Below, piece by piece: positions 1-6,836 of a stretch of DNA of 12,080 nucleotides (position 1 is its first letter; each line of letters starts with the position of its first letter). The position numbers were made by a program, and so were the translations under genes. Source of the stretch: Clostridiales bacterium UBA1446 (GTDB lineage Bacteria; Bacillota; Clostridia; Oscillospirales; Oscillospiraceae); assembly GCA_002329245.1 (NCBI GenBank), contig DCTG01000024.1, forward strand, positions 7,419-19,498, read 5' to 3'. Below the pieces are notes generated by a model. It did no database searches. It was not told the origin of the DNA and was given only the letters and a program-made list of their open reading frames with translations.

Positions 1-16
1 CGTCCCGTTTGGGACG
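1..16 (-). terminator. Possible terminator hairpin at the window edge
   Basis: A perfect 6-bp inverted repeat, CGTCCC and GGGACG around a 4-base loop, occupies the first 16 bases. On the minus strand it lies about 110 bases after the degV stop codon. A T-tract for that direction would fall outside the window, so a terminator function cannot be confirmed. No T-run follows it on the plus strand. Confidence 0.3.
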
Positions 17-60
17 GTCTCTGATCGTAAAGTGCGTAATTTTGAACCCGCGCAATAGAC

Positions 61-130
61 GTAGGAACCCTTTGAAACCAGCCCCGCCTGCCGCTGCGCG
101 GCGTACGGTTTCCTGCAGAGGCAAAGCTAC
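61..130. other. Imperfect nested hairpin, possible structured RNA
   Basis: Four short complementary blocks nest in order: GTAG (61-64) with CTAC (127-130), CTTT (70-73) with AAAG (123-126), GAAACC (74-79) with GGTTTC (107-112), and GCCGC (90-94) with GCGGC (98-102) around a 3-base loop. The element ends inside the degV stop codon. It could fold on either strand, as a degV 3' untranslated structure or as part of a small RNA whose remainder lies left of the window. It does not match any RNA family I can recognise, and chance pairing in GC-rich DNA is possible. Confidence 0.25.
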
Positions 131-1005
131 ATAAACCGTTTCTGTCCTTCAAAGAAAGCGGCGATGAGGCCCGGCCCGGAATGCGAACCGATGGTCGGAC
201 CTATGTAATTAATAAAGGAACCCTGAAAACCGAAACGCTCAATGAGTGTGTCCGAAAAGCATTGCACTTCCTCGGGCGCGCAGTCGGAGTGGCAGATATA
301 AACCGTCTGACGCCGCGCTTCTATCACGCGTTCTCCGACAATCTGATAAATGCGCTCCAACGCGTGCTTTCGACCCCGGATCTTTTCCCGTACGATCAGG
401 TGACCTTCCAGATCTAAATTCAAAATCGGGTTGATGTTCAGGGCCGTAGCCACGATGATGCCCGCCGTGCTCACACGGCCGCTTCGGTGCAGATATTTCA
501 GGTCGTTCGTCGTATAGTAGGTGTTGATAAAGGCTTTACGGCGCTCAAGTTCTTCCAAGCATTCCTCCGGCGTTTTTCCGGCGTCGCGGGCTTCCGCGGC
601 AATGACGCACAGCATGCCGTATCCGATGGAAGCCAACGTGGAGTCGCATAGATAAATCTGAGCGTTCGGATGATTTTCCAAAAACATGTCTTTTGCGATG
701 ACCGCGTTGGCATAGGTGCCGGAAATGCCGCTTCCCATGGCAATGTGAACGATAGGCAGCTGGGATTGTTCCAAGAGTTCCGACCAAAAATTGATAAACT
801 CGAAGGGCGTCATCTGGCTGGTCGTCGGTACTTCACCGTTTCGCATTCTGTCGTAAAACGCGCGGCCAAGTTCCGGGTCCATCCGATCCAGGTATTCGGT
901 TCCGGTAATGGAATACCGCATGGGGCAGGCATGAATCCCTTTTTCTCTGCAGAAAGCAGCGGGGAGGTCGCAACCGGAATCAGTAGCAACACAAAATTTT
1001 CCCAT
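127..1005 (-). CDS. DegV-family fatty-acid-binding protein
   Basis: A 292-residue protein, the usual DegV length. DegV/FakB proteins bind a single fatty acid in a cleft between two domains. In the characterised systems they present it to a fatty acid kinase (FakA), giving acyl phosphate for lipid synthesis. Visible motifs are an N-terminal ATDSGCDLP (residues 8-15), TSQMTP (62-67), GSGISGTYANA (91-101), the DSTLASIGYG segment (121-130), LHRSGRVS (172-179) and a C-terminal IGPTIGSHSGPG (268-279). The Thr/Ser residues of TSQ and GSGISGT are those that hold the lipid carboxylate in the family. The ATG at 1005 is chosen because GGGAG lies 11 bases upstream and the family N-terminus fits. The ATG at 1023 has no ribosome binding site, and the one at 1158 overlaps the promoter. 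No FakA kinase gene is in the window, so a partner would be elsewhere. Function as lipid carrier is inferred from family. Confidence 0.93.
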   Translation of the reverse strand: MGKFCVATDSGCDLPAAFCREKGIHACPMRYSITGTEYLDRMDPELGRAFYDRMRNGEVPTTSQMTPFEFINFWSELLEQSQLPIVHIAMGSGISGTYANAVIAKDMFLENHPNAQIYLCDSTLASIGYGMLCVIAAEARDAGKTPEECLEELERRKAFINTYYTTNDLKYLHRSGRVSTAGIIVATALNINPILNLDLEGHLIVREKIRGRKHALERIYQIVGERVIEARRQTVYICHSDCAPEEVQCFSDTLIERFGFQGSFINYIGPTIGSHSGPGLIAAFFEGQKRFM

Positions 1006-1126
1006 GACAATCAAATCTCCCATCGTTTGTTGTACATTGGGTCCGGCATGCCCGAAGGAGTTCAAAACGCATGATTCTGCCGGGCTCTTTTCTGAGAAGC
1101 ACTGATACGATATTCCGTTTTGTTTT

Positions 1127-1154
1127 ATTATACTACGATTTCCCAAATATGCAA
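1127..1154 (-). promoter_or_regulatory. Candidate sigma-A promoter for degV
   Basis: On the minus strand TTGCAT (1154-1149) and a perfect TATAAT (1132-1127) are 16 bases apart. Transcription would begin near 1120, giving a leader of about 115 bases before the chosen ATG. The -10 match is strong; only the TTG of the -35 is conserved. Confidence 0.55.
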
Positions 1155-1234
1155 GCAAGGCTGCCTTCCGAGTGGGAAAAAATGCATTATATTATGGATT
1201 TTGGGCAGCCGGATGAGCAGGCACTGCGCCTCGG

Positions 1235-1254
1235 AAGCGGCAAAAAGCGGCAAA
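1235..1254. repeat. Tandem 10-bp direct repeat
   Basis: AAGCGGCAAA occurs twice with no gap, so equivalent bases are about one helical turn apart. It lies roughly 85 bases upstream of the reductase promoter candidate. It could be a binding site for a regulator or a slippage product. Confidence 0.5.
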
Positions 1255-1339
1255 GGAGAAGCCTGGTATACTTGAGAAGAACACCCGAACCCCGATTCCG
1301 TTACACTGTTTGTTTCCCCGTGCTGAAACAACTGTTTTA

Positions 1340-1368
1340 TATACACGCCGCTATTATCCATATATAAT
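1340..1368 (+). promoter_or_regulatory. Candidate promoter of the reductase gene, with an overlapping dyad
   Basis: TATACA (1340-1345) and a perfect TATAAT (1363-1368) are separated by 17 bases. A perfect inverted repeat, TATTAT (1352-1357) and ATAATA (1364-1369) with a 6-base spacer, overlaps the -10. It contains the T-N11-A spacing typical of LysR boxes. In such AT-rich sequence this match can easily be fortuitous. Transcription would begin near 1375. Confidence 0.5.
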
Positions 1369-1413
1369 AAACCTGATTGGTGATGTCAACGGCGCGTATT
1401 CAAACGCGAAGAG

Positions 1414-1434
1414 CCGCCCGCGGAGGACGGGCGG
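1414..1434 (+). promoter_or_regulatory. Leader hairpin upstream of the reductase ribosome binding site
   Basis: CCGCCCG (1414-1420) pairs perfectly with CGGGCGG (1428-1434) around a 7-base loop that contains GGAGG. No T-tract follows, so it is not an intrinsic terminator. It ends 12 bases before the true GGGAGG ribosome binding site (1447-1452). It could stabilise the mRNA 5' end or influence translation initiation. Confidence 0.4.
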
Positions 1435-1462
1435 ATCAAATAAAACGGGAGGTTTGAGAGCC

Positions 1463-3427
1463 ATGAAAAATTTCAATAAGTATCCGGATGTGTTCAAGCC
1501 CTTGAAAGTCGGCCCCACGGTGCTAAAAAACAGGCTTCAGTTCCCGCCCATGGTATGCTGTCATTCCAATTCTATCGGTGAAGTTACCCAGGAATATGTG
1601 GACTTTATCGAGATGCAGGCTCGTACCGGCGTAGCCCTTGTTACAATCGGCGCAACGCCGGTGGACAACGCGACCGGTCAGGATTTTCGAGGCGAACTCA
1701 ACATCGCCGACGAAGCCATGCTTCCGGGCCTTCAGCGCATTGCCGAGGCGGCGCACGACTACGGTGCAAAGCTTTCTGTGGAAATGTGCCATGCCGGACG
1801 CGGAGCGGATCCCGATCTTCTCCTGACCCCCTATGCCTTGGCCCCTTCCGTCATTCCTCTGCCGCATCGCAAGCGCTACGTCAAGGAGATGGATCAAAAA
1901 GACATCGATCATGTCATCAATCAGTATGCCGATGTCGCCGACCGCCTGGCCCGGGCCGGATTTGACATGTGCATGATCCACGGCGGGCACGGCAACCTGA
2001 TCGGGCAGTTTATGTCTCCCTCCACCAACATGCGCAACGACTGGTACGGCGGCTCCTTCGAAAACAGGATGCGTTTCCCGCTTCAGATTATGGAGGCTAT
2101 GCGCGCGAAGGTGGGCAGCCGCATCGCGATCGAAATGCGCATCAGCGGCGACGAAATTATTCCGAACGGGATGCATTTGGACGAGGTATTGAAGTTCCTC
2201 CCCATGGCGCAAAAGTACATCGATCTTGTCAACATCTCCCGCGGACTGATCGTGGACCACAATTACCACTTCTATACGCAGCCCCCCTATTACAATGAGT
2301 ACTGTCACAACGTGAAGTACGCACGAGAGGTAAAGAAGGTTTTAGACATCCCGGTTTCCGTCGTGGGATCCATCAAAACGCTCAAAGACGCGCAGGAAAT
2401 CATCTCCAGCGGCGCGGCCGATGTGGTCGCCATGTGCCGCCAGCTGATGGCGGATCCGGATACGATCAAAAAATCCAAAGCCGGGAAAGAGGACGAAATC
2501 CGGCCCTGCCTGCGCTGCCTGCAAGTCTGCAACAAAAATGTGGACGCGGGCAAGCCCGTCCGCTGCGCAGTAAATCCCATCATAGGAAGGGAAGGGAAGT
2601 TCTACTATATACCGCCCGCGCCGGAGAAGAAAAAGGTCGTGGTGGTCGGCGGCGGTCCCGCTGGTATGATGGCTGCCCAGACCCTTACGAAACGCGGTCA
2701 TTCCGTCGTCCTCTTTGAAGCGGAGGACACGTTGGGCGGACACCTGCCGAATATTAGCAAGCTTCCCTTCAAGGACGACCTTAGGCAGTATACTGATTGG
2801 GATGTTCGCACCACCCTGCGCTGCGGAGCCGACATCCGGTTAGGCACGAAGGCGACCCCGGAGCTCATTGAGGCGGAAAACCCGGACGCTCTTATCATAG
2901 CAACCGGTTCCCGGCTTCTGAAACCGCCCATCCCCGGAATCGACGGGCCCAATGTCTCGGACGTCATTTCTGTAGACAGCGGAAAAACCGAGATCAAGGG
3001 AAAGAAGGTTATTATTTGCGGCGGCGGCATGAGCGGGCTCGAGTGCGCGCTGGGACTGGCCATGAAAGGCAAGGAAGTCACCGTGATCGACATGATTCCG
3101 GTGGATCAGTTTGCCGTCGAAATCGTCAACTTCACGCGCAATATGCTCTTTAAGCTGCTGCGGGAGCATGAGGTTACATTTATCGGGGAACAAAAGATCC
3201 GGAAGATAACAGCCGAGGGCGTGGAGACCATGGACAAGGAGTGGAACACCCACTTTTATATGGCCGACCATATTGTAACCGCCTTCGGTCTGGTTCCGAA
3301 CGACGAGGACATGGAAGCCTTCCTGAATATCGTGCCGGAAACATATCCTGTTGGCGACTGTTGGTACGGGAATAAATCCATCGCCAATGCCAACACGACG
3401 GCCTTTAATTTCGCCATGGAAATCTGA
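1463..3427 (+). CDS. Old Yellow Enzyme-type FMN/4Fe-4S/FAD reductase (2,4-dienoyl-CoA reductase / BaiCD-BaiH-like)
   Basis: A 654-residue three-domain flavoprotein with the same architecture and size class as FadH, trimethylamine dehydrogenase and the bile-acid enzymes BaiCD/BaiH. Residues 1-340 form the FMN TIM barrel, with HAGR (110-113), HGNLIGQFMSP (176-186) and YGGSFENR (195-202). Cysteines 349, 352, 356 and 368 make the CxxCxxxC-x11-C 4Fe-4S motif. Two Rossmann dinucleotide sites follow, GGGPAG (396-401, FAD) and GGGMSG (520-525, NAD(P)H). The family passes electrons from NAD(P)H through FAD and the cluster to FMN, reducing an activated C=C bond. The ATG at 1463 has GGGAGG 10 bases upstream and matches the family N-terminus; the upstream in-frame extension covers the promoter. 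Asn178 sits where FadH has its catalytic Tyr166 in a GYL motif, by eye alignment. The adjacent LysR gene hints at inducible expression. The substrate is unknown: enoyl-CoA, enoate, cinnamate-type or steroid enones are all possible. Confidence 0.92.
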   Translation: MKNFNKYPDVFKPLKVGPTVLKNRLQFPPMVCCHSNSIGEVTQEYVDFIEMQARTGVALVTIGATPVDNATGQDFRGELNIADEAMLPGLQRIAEAAHDYGAKLSVEMCHAGRGADPDLLLTPYALAPSVIPLPHRKRYVKEMDQKDIDHVINQYADVADRLARAGFDMCMIHGGHGNLIGQFMSPSTNMRNDWYGGSFENRMRFPLQIMEAMRAKVGSRIAIEMRISGDEIIPNGMHLDEVLKFLPMAQKYIDLVNISRGLIVDHNYHFYTQPPYYNEYCHNVKYAREVKKVLDIPVSVVGSIKTLKDAQEIISSGAADVVAMCRQLMADPDTIKKSKAGKEDEIRPCLRCLQVCNKNVDAGKPVRCAVNPIIGREGKFYYIPPAPEKKKVVVVGGGPAGMMAAQTLTKRGHSVVLFEAEDTLGGHLPNISKLPFKDDLRQYTDWDVRTTLRCGADIRLGTKATPELIEAENPDALIIATGSRLLKPPIPGIDGPNVSDVISVDSGKTEIKGKKVIICGGGMSGLECALGLAMKGKEVTVIDMIPVDQFAVEIVNFTRNMLFKLLREHEVTFIGEQKIRKITAEGVETMDKEWNTHFYMADHIVTAFGLVPNDEDMEAFLNIVPETYPVGDCWYGNKSIANANTTAFNFAMEI

Positions 3428-3443
3428 CGAGCAGCCGTTCATC

Positions 3444-3482
3444 AAAAAGTTCCCGCCCGGCTTTTGCCGGGCGGGAACTTTC
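3444..3482 (+). terminator. Strong hairpin terminator after the reductase gene
   Basis: A perfect 16-bp stem (3446-3461 with 3466-3481) closes on a TTTT loop, starting 18 bases after the stop codon. On the plus strand only the three T bases at the stem end are present. On the minus strand the stem is followed by a run of five T bases (from the AAAAA at 3444-3448). It is a strong terminator candidate and may act in both directions, although no leftward gene enters from the right. Confidence 0.75.
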
Positions 3483-3520
3483 GTGAAAGCGGATAAAAAC
3501 CCAACCGTATCGACATGGAT

Positions 3521-3549
3521 TTGCACAACTGGCGTTTGTCCTATATAAT
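3521..3549 (+). promoter_or_regulatory. Candidate promoter for the LysR regulator gene
   Basis: TTGCAC (3521-3526) and a perfect TATAAT (3544-3549) are 17 bases apart. The predicted start near 3556 gives a leader of about 115 bases. That leader contains weak complementary blocks, for example GCTAAG (3587-3592) with CTTAGC (3614-3619). Apart from this promoter and the preceding hairpin I see nothing else in the 244-base gap 3428-3671. Confidence 0.55.
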
Positions 3550-3671
3550 GCAATTTATGGGATGAGGAAAAAGTGCGGCGTTCCATGCTAAGCCAAATCC
3601 GGCAGGCTTTACCCTTAGCTTGAAACGCGGAGAAAAGTTCGTTTTGAACCGTACGGGAAGGAGACGATCGT

Positions 3672-4595
3672 ATGGACATCCGGCAGCTGCGCTATTTTAT
3701 TCAGGTCTGCAAACACGGAAGCATTTCACAGGCGGCGAAAAACAGCTATATTTCCTCCCAAGGGCTGAACATGTCCATCCTGCGCCTGGAAAATGAACTC
3801 AACTGCAAATTATTTCAGAGAATGGGAAACGGCGTGGAGCTGACAGGCGCCGGGCAGCTTCTGCTGCCGCATGCCGAACGGATTGTCCGGGAGATGGACG
3901 CGATCACGGAAGCGTTTCACTTGCATGGGAGGGGCGGCCAGGTGGTCAATATCGGCTGCGCCTTCGGCGTTACGGCGGAGCTCATCGGCGAGCTGACCTT
4001 TCTCTTCCAGCGCGAAAACCCGGACTATGCCGTGATGATCACCGAGCTGCGGGATCTTGAGTGCGAGCCTTCCGTCCGGCGGCAGGAAGTGGATCTCGGT
4101 TTCGGCATAGGGCCTGTCAGCGAACAGGATTTTGAAAGCTGGCTTATCTATTCTTCGCCCTATTGTCTTTTGGTGCACGAGGATCATGCGCTGGCAAGGG
4201 AGGAAAAGGTCAGCTTGGATTTGCTGCGGTCTGTTCCGATTATGATCATGGACCATTGGAACAGGACCTATTCCCTGATTAACGACCGCTGCCGGGAGCG
4301 CGGGTTTGAGTTTGAGGCCCAGTATTTAGCGGCCGAGGTATCCACCATTCACCGCCTGGTGTCGGCAGGGCAGGGAATTGGAGTGAGCGTGATTTCTGCT
4401 GCCGCCAAGCTGATTACGCCGCACGTGGTTGCCATTCCCTTTGACGAGCCGGATTTAAACTGGAACGTTGTTCTTTTCCATAACCGCGGCAACAGTCTGA
4501 GCGCCGCGGCGCAGGCGCTCAAGCAGTATGTCCTGGAAAACTGCGTCAGATTTCAGTCTCCGGACTTGAGACAGTGCAAACCGAAAAGCCTATAA
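3672..4595 (+). CDS. LysR-type transcriptional regulator
   Basis: A 307-residue protein of normal LysR-family length. The N-terminal winged helix-turn-helix spans about residues 1-60: it opens MDIRQLRYFIQVCKHGSISQAA, has the recognition-helix region SSQGLNMSILRLENEL (28-43) and ends KLFQRMGNGVELTGAG. The remainder fits the periplasmic-binding-protein-like effector domain. Such proteins act as tetramers that respond to a small ligand. The ATG at 3672 has AAGGAG 8 bases upstream (3658-3663), an excellent ribosome binding site. It is transcribed in the same direction as the upstream reductase gene but separated by a terminator and its own promoter. It may control that reductase gene, itself, or both. 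The target and ligand are inferred only from adjacency; it does not lie divergent to the reductase as the classical arrangement would. Confidence 0.93.
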   Translation: MDIRQLRYFIQVCKHGSISQAAKNSYISSQGLNMSILRLENELNCKLFQRMGNGVELTGAGQLLLPHAERIVREMDAITEAFHLHGRGGQVVNIGCAFGVTAELIGELTFLFQRENPDYAVMITELRDLECEPSVRRQEVDLGFGIGPVSEQDFESWLIYSSPYCLLVHEDHALAREEKVSLDLLRSVPIMIMDHWNRTYSLINDRCRERGFEFEAQYLAAEVSTIHRLVSAGQGIGVSVISAAAKLITPHVVAIPFDEPDLNWNVVLFHNRGNSLSAAAQALKQYVLENCVRFQSPDLRQCKPKSL

Positions 4596-4616
4596 GGCGG
4601 TTTTCCGAATTTACGG

Positions 4617-4649
4617 GGGACGGAACCTACTGTTCTGTCCTTTTTTTTT
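4617..4649 (+). terminator. Rho-independent terminator after lysR
   Basis: GGACGGAAC (4618-4626) pairs with GTTCTGTCC (4632-4640), 9 bp with one G-U pair around a 5-base loop. Nine T bases follow directly (4641-4649). This is a textbook intrinsic terminator 22 bases beyond the lysR stop. Confidence 0.9.
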
Positions 4650-4669
4650 CAAAGAATCCGTGGTATAAT
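4641..4669 (+). promoter_or_regulatory. Candidate extended -10 promoter for recG
   Basis: TGGTATAAT (4661-4669) gives an extended -10 with a perfect TATAAT (4664-4669). Seventeen bases upstream the only -35 available is TTTTTT (4641-4646), part of the T-tract of the lysR terminator. The TG extension would compensate for the poor -35. Start near 4676, leader about 42 bases. Confidence 0.6.
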
Positions 4670-4717
4670 TTTCTCTCGTATCAGACCCCTTCGGAACCGT
4701 TTCGGGAGGTGGCATGC

Positions 4718-6784
4718 TTGGCTCGGGAACTGGAGACGAACATCGGCAGTATCAAGGGAATCGGCGAAAAGCGCGTGAAACTGCTCAATAAGCTCGGAAT
4801 CTTTACGCTTTTTGATTTGATTTCCTATTTCCCGCGAAGTTATGAAGACCGGACGACCGTTCGCGCCATCCGGGAAACGCAGCCGGGGGAAATTGTTTGC
4901 GTCCGCGCTATGGCGGCGCATCCGGTCCGGAGCACGCGGATTCGGCAGGGTCTGGAGCTGTCCAAGCTGCGGGTTGTGGACGACGGCGGTTCTATGGAGA
5001 TTACGTTTTTTAACCAGAGCTACGTGAAAAACGCGATCCGGCAGGGCGAAACCTATCTTTTTTTTGGAAAGATGGAAGGGAACCTACTGCGGCGGGAGAT
5101 GAACAATCCTGTCTTTGAACCGGAAGCCAAAAAGGGACAGGTGACCGGGCGAATCGTTCCCCTGTACCGCGCTACGGCGGGGCTCTCCAGCGCAATGATT
5201 GCCCGCACGGTGGAGCAGGTGTTGCAGCAGTATTCGGATAAAATCCCCGATTTCCTGCCCGATTGGATTCGTAGGGAGCATACGCTTGCGGCAGCCCGCT
5301 TTTCCTATGAAAACATACATTTTCCCGCCTCGGACGAAGCGCTTCAGCTTGCGCGCAGGCGCCTCATTTTTGAAGAATTGTTCCTGCTTTCCGTCGGGCT
5401 TGCGCTGATGAAGAAGCGGCGGGGCGGCAAGGCGGGTCCCGCGATGAAGCCTGTTCCCATGGAGCCTTTTTACCGGACGCTCCCCTTTTCCCTGACGGGC
5501 GCGCAGCTGCGCGCGATTGAGGCGGCGTCCTCGGATATGTGCGGGAAGTTTCCTATGAACCGGTTGGTGCAGGGAGACGTAGGGAGCGGAAAAACCGTAG
5601 TGGCCGCGGCCTGTGTGTATCTGACGACGGAAAACGGATATCAGTCCGCCTTAATGGCGCCGACGGAGATATTGGCGGAGCAGCATTATAAGACCCTGTC
5701 CGGACTTCTCGGCGGCTGCGGCATTCGCTGCGCGCTATTAACCGGGTCTACCGGAACGAAGGCAAGACGAGAACTGTTGGAGGCTCTTGCAGAAGGAGAG
5801 ATTAACCTTCTTGTGGGAACGCACGCGCTTTTGACGGAGGGAGTGGAATTTTCCCGTCTGGGCCTCGTCGTAACGGACGAACAGCACCGCTTCGGCGTAA
5901 ACCAGAGGGCGGCGTTAGTTGCCAAGGGCGAGCATCCCCACGTCATGGTGATGTCGGCGACGCCCATACCGCGCACGCTCGCACTGATAATTTACGGAGA
6001 TCTGGAAATTTCGGTGATTGATGAGATGCCCCCGGGCAGGCAGAGCGTGGACACCTTTGCCGTCGGGGAGGACAAACGGGAGCGTGTCTACCGTTTTATC
6101 CGCAAATTGGTGCGCGAAGGGCGCCAGGTCTATATCGTGTGTCCCGCCGTGGAGGAGGGAGAAGGACACGAGGAGAATGCCGATCTTACGGCAGCCACCG
6201 AGTATGCAGCCCGGCTGCAGGAGAGTATTTTTCCAGAGCTGAAAGTGAACCTGCTCCATGGGAAGATGAAGCCGAAGGAAAAGGAAGCGGTCATGGCGGC
6301 CTTTGCAGCAGGAGAGATCGATATTTTAGTCTCGACGACGGTGGTCGAGGTGGGGGTGGACGTGCCAAACGCGGCGCTGATGGTCGTGGAAAACGCCGAG
6401 CGGTTTGGCCTGTCCCAATTGCACCAGCTGCGGGGCCGCGTCGGGCGGGGTATCCACAAGTCATACTGCGTGCTGATTTCCGATCATCGGGGCGAACTAT
6501 CCCGGGAACGCCTCCAGATTCTCTGTAAAACGAACGACGGATTTCTCATCTCCGAGGAAGACCTGAAGCTGCGGGGGCCGGGCGACTTTTTCGGGTCCCG
6601 GCAGCATGGCCTACCGGCCCTTCGGATCGCCGACCTCGCGGGCGACATGCGGGTTTTGCAGGAGGCGCAGCAGGCGGCCGCGAAGCTCCTGTCCGAGGAC
6701 GGCGCGCTTTCCGCGCCCGAGAACGGGCAGTTGCGCGACCGTGTCAGGGTGTTCTTTCAGGCACAGGGCGAGATTTTCAATTAG
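4718..6784 (+). CDS. recG: ATP-dependent DNA helicase RecG
   Basis: A 688-residue superfamily 2 helicase that remodels stalled replication forks and Holliday junctions, of typical RecG length. The N-terminal wedge/OB-fold region precedes the motor domains. Motif I is GDVGSGKT with Lys292, motif II is DEQH (387-390), followed by SATPIPRT, LLHGKMKPKEKE, STTVVEVGVDVPN and QLRGRVGR (570-577). The RecG-specific C-terminal part includes SEEDLKLRGPGDFFGSRQHG. No key residue is missing. The start is TTG at 4718, with GGAGG (4705-4709) 8 bases upstream and the family N-terminus right after it. An ORF reading upstream to 4574 would begin before the predicted transcription start and inside lysR. An out-of-frame ATG at 4714 lies between the ribosome binding site and this TTG. 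It is the first gene of a rightward cluster with the permease and the zinc-ribbon protein. Confidence 0.97.
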   Translation: MARELETNIGSIKGIGEKRVKLLNKLGIFTLFDLISYFPRSYEDRTTVRAIRETQPGEIVCVRAMAAHPVRSTRIRQGLELSKLRVVDDGGSMEITFFNQSYVKNAIRQGETYLFFGKMEGNLLRREMNNPVFEPEAKKGQVTGRIVPLYRATAGLSSAMIARTVEQVLQQYSDKIPDFLPDWIRREHTLAAARFSYENIHFPASDEALQLARRRLIFEELFLLSVGLALMKKRRGGKAGPAMKPVPMEPFYRTLPFSLTGAQLRAIEAASSDMCGKFPMNRLVQGDVGSGKTVVAAACVYLTTENGYQSALMAPTEILAEQHYKTLSGLLGGCGIRCALLTGSTGTKARRELLEALAEGEINLLVGTHALLTEGVEFSRLGLVVTDEQHRFGVNQRAALVAKGEHPHVMVMSATPIPRTLALIIYGDLEISVIDEMPPGRQSVDTFAVGEDKRERVYRFIRKLVREGRQVYIVCPAVEEGEGHEENADLTAATEYAARLQESIFPELKVNLLHGKMKPKEKEAVMAAFAAGEIDILVSTTVVEVGVDVPNAALMVVENAERFGLSQLHQLRGRVGRGIHKSYCVLISDHRGELSRERLQILCKTNDGFLISEEDLKLRGPGDFFGSRQHGLPALRIADLAGDMRVLQEAQQAAAKLLSEDGALSAPENGQLRDRVRVFFQAQGEIFN

Positions 6785-6836
6785 AAAGAAACATCCCCCG
6801 GTTTTGTTTTGGCGGGAGCTTTGGGGGAACGGAGAA

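Larger units (their letters stand above)
1006..1462. other. Divergent intergenic region, 457 bases
   Basis: This gap between the leftward degV and the rightward reductase contains no ORF with a convincing start and homology. It holds the degV promoter and leader, a GGCTGCC/GGCAGCC inverted repeat pair (1159-1165 and 1204-1210), a perfect tandem 10-bp repeat (1235-1254), a promoter candidate for the reductase (1340-1368) and a leader hairpin (1414-1434). The size and contents suggest regulated transcription in at least the rightward direction. Confidence 0.6.

Noticed and set aside
1071..1367. 98-codon plus-strand ORF in the divergent intergenic region
   Set aside because: It overlaps both candidate promoters, has low-complexity composition and no recognised motif. 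A late TTG start at 1272 with AGGAG 13 bases upstream is too weak to support.
1310..1462. N-terminal extension of the reductase to 1310
   Set aside because: It would place the promoter, the leader hairpin and the ribosome binding site inside the coding region; the ATG at 1463 fits the family.
1523..2308. Long minus-strand ORF (261 codons) opposite the reductase gene
   Set aside because: It mirrors the coding frame of a well-supported flavoprotein, has no recognisable motif and an odd His/Val-rich composition; long antisense frames are common in GC-rich genes.
2840..3679. Minus-strand ORF (279 codons) over the reductase 3' end and the lysR leader
   Set aside because: It runs through the strong hairpin, the lysR promoter and the intergenic gap, has no family motif and no ribosome binding site I trust.
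4574..4717. N-terminal extension of RecG overlapping lysR
   Set aside because: It crosses the lysR terminator and the recG promoter, and the added residues do not resemble RecG.
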